This document shows positions 20,193 to 20,404 of a stretch of 20,404 nucleotides of DNA, one piece after another; the stretch's first letter is position 1, and each line of letters opens with the position of its first letter. A program made the translations under genes and the position numbers. The notes under the pieces are model-generated. The model was given only the letters and a program-made list of their open reading frames with translations. It made no database searches and was not told the origin of the DNA. This stretch comes from Bipalium vagum (lineage: Eukaryota; Platyhelminthes; Tricladida; Geoplanidae): positions 1-20,404 of the forward strand of contig JBBMKC010254044.1 of assembly GCA_037834085.1 (NCBI GenBank), given 5' to 3'.

Positions 20193-20245
<53 letters not shown>
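20193..20245 (+). repeat. TAA microsatellite
   Basis: A perfect TAA tract of about 17 units near the right edge of the window. Confidence 0.95.
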
Positions 20246-20404
20246 TGTGGGTATTTAAACTGATTTCTAGTTTTTGAATTTTTATATATATTTATATATA
20301 TTTTTATATTAATTTAATTTAATTTTATTTTTCGAATATACGCTTTTTATTAAATGAATACAAAATTTATTCAAATATATATTTTCATGAAACATGTTTC
20401 GAAC

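Larger units (their letters stand above)
19162..20404 (-). other. 5'-side intron (partial) of the kinesin-like gene; noncoding
   Basis: Upstream of the motor exon on the minus strand, the sequence after the CATTTCAG acceptor is strongly A+T-rich, with TAA and GAT tracts. I see no exon with kinesin character up to the window edge, so the intron is at least 1.2 kb. Open frames at about 19561-20095 on the plus strand consist of Ile/Leu/Phe/Asn runs expected from A+T-rich DNA and are not called as genes. Confidence 0.6.

Noticed and set aside
1-20404. tRNA, rRNA, CRISPR array, LTR or LINE reverse transcriptase
   Set aside because: I looked on both strands for clover-leaf motifs, regular spacer arrays and the YxDD or protease-type motifs of retroelements, and saw none that I could support.

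Overview
The window is A+T-rich nuclear DNA from an animal, most likely an arthropod. It has spliced genes, TTA/TAA microsatellites, Tc1/mariner relics and a relic of a protein family I associate with repetitive arthropod loci. A mite or a copepod would fit, but the sequence does not settle it. No rRNA, tRNA, CRISPR array or bacterial gene structure is visible.

The only host gene I can support lies on the minus strand and runs through the whole window. Its 5' end is beyond base 20404 and its 3' end is probably before base 1. The two upstream exons identify it. The exon at 18851-19161 is the C-terminal part of a divergent kinesin motor domain. The exon at 14467-14814 carries the SSSEQSCDTVIY block typical of the KIF26/VAB-8 (kinesin-11) family. 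Three more exons are assigned to the same gene by strand, matching splice phase and style of tail: 5943-6101 (has a WVDGP motif), 1842-2470, and 730-1786 (Ser-rich with repeated SPxK sites). Together they make a partial protein of about 830 residues.

Intron size is very uneven: 55 bp at 1787-1841, then about 3.5, 8.4 and 4.0 kb. The long introns hold most of the rest of the window, and what can be read in them is DNA-transposon debris. I see pieces of at least seven Tc1/mariner elements in varied states: 4826-5083, about 6286-7540, about 9535-10265, about 10500-10775, about 12330-12575, 15238-16510 (complete from end to end with inverted repeats and a TA target duplication, but dead), and about 17700-18750. 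There are also lone element ends. At 4471-4702 is a broken copy of a repetitive arthropod protein with an ERFHQD motif.

The flanks (1-690 and 19162-20404) are microsatellite and A+T-rich sequence without a recognisable exon. I found no strong case for a wholly new system. The best leads are the non-canonical switch II of the kinesin, a repeated W-V motif in its tail, and the load of mixed mariner lineages in its introns.
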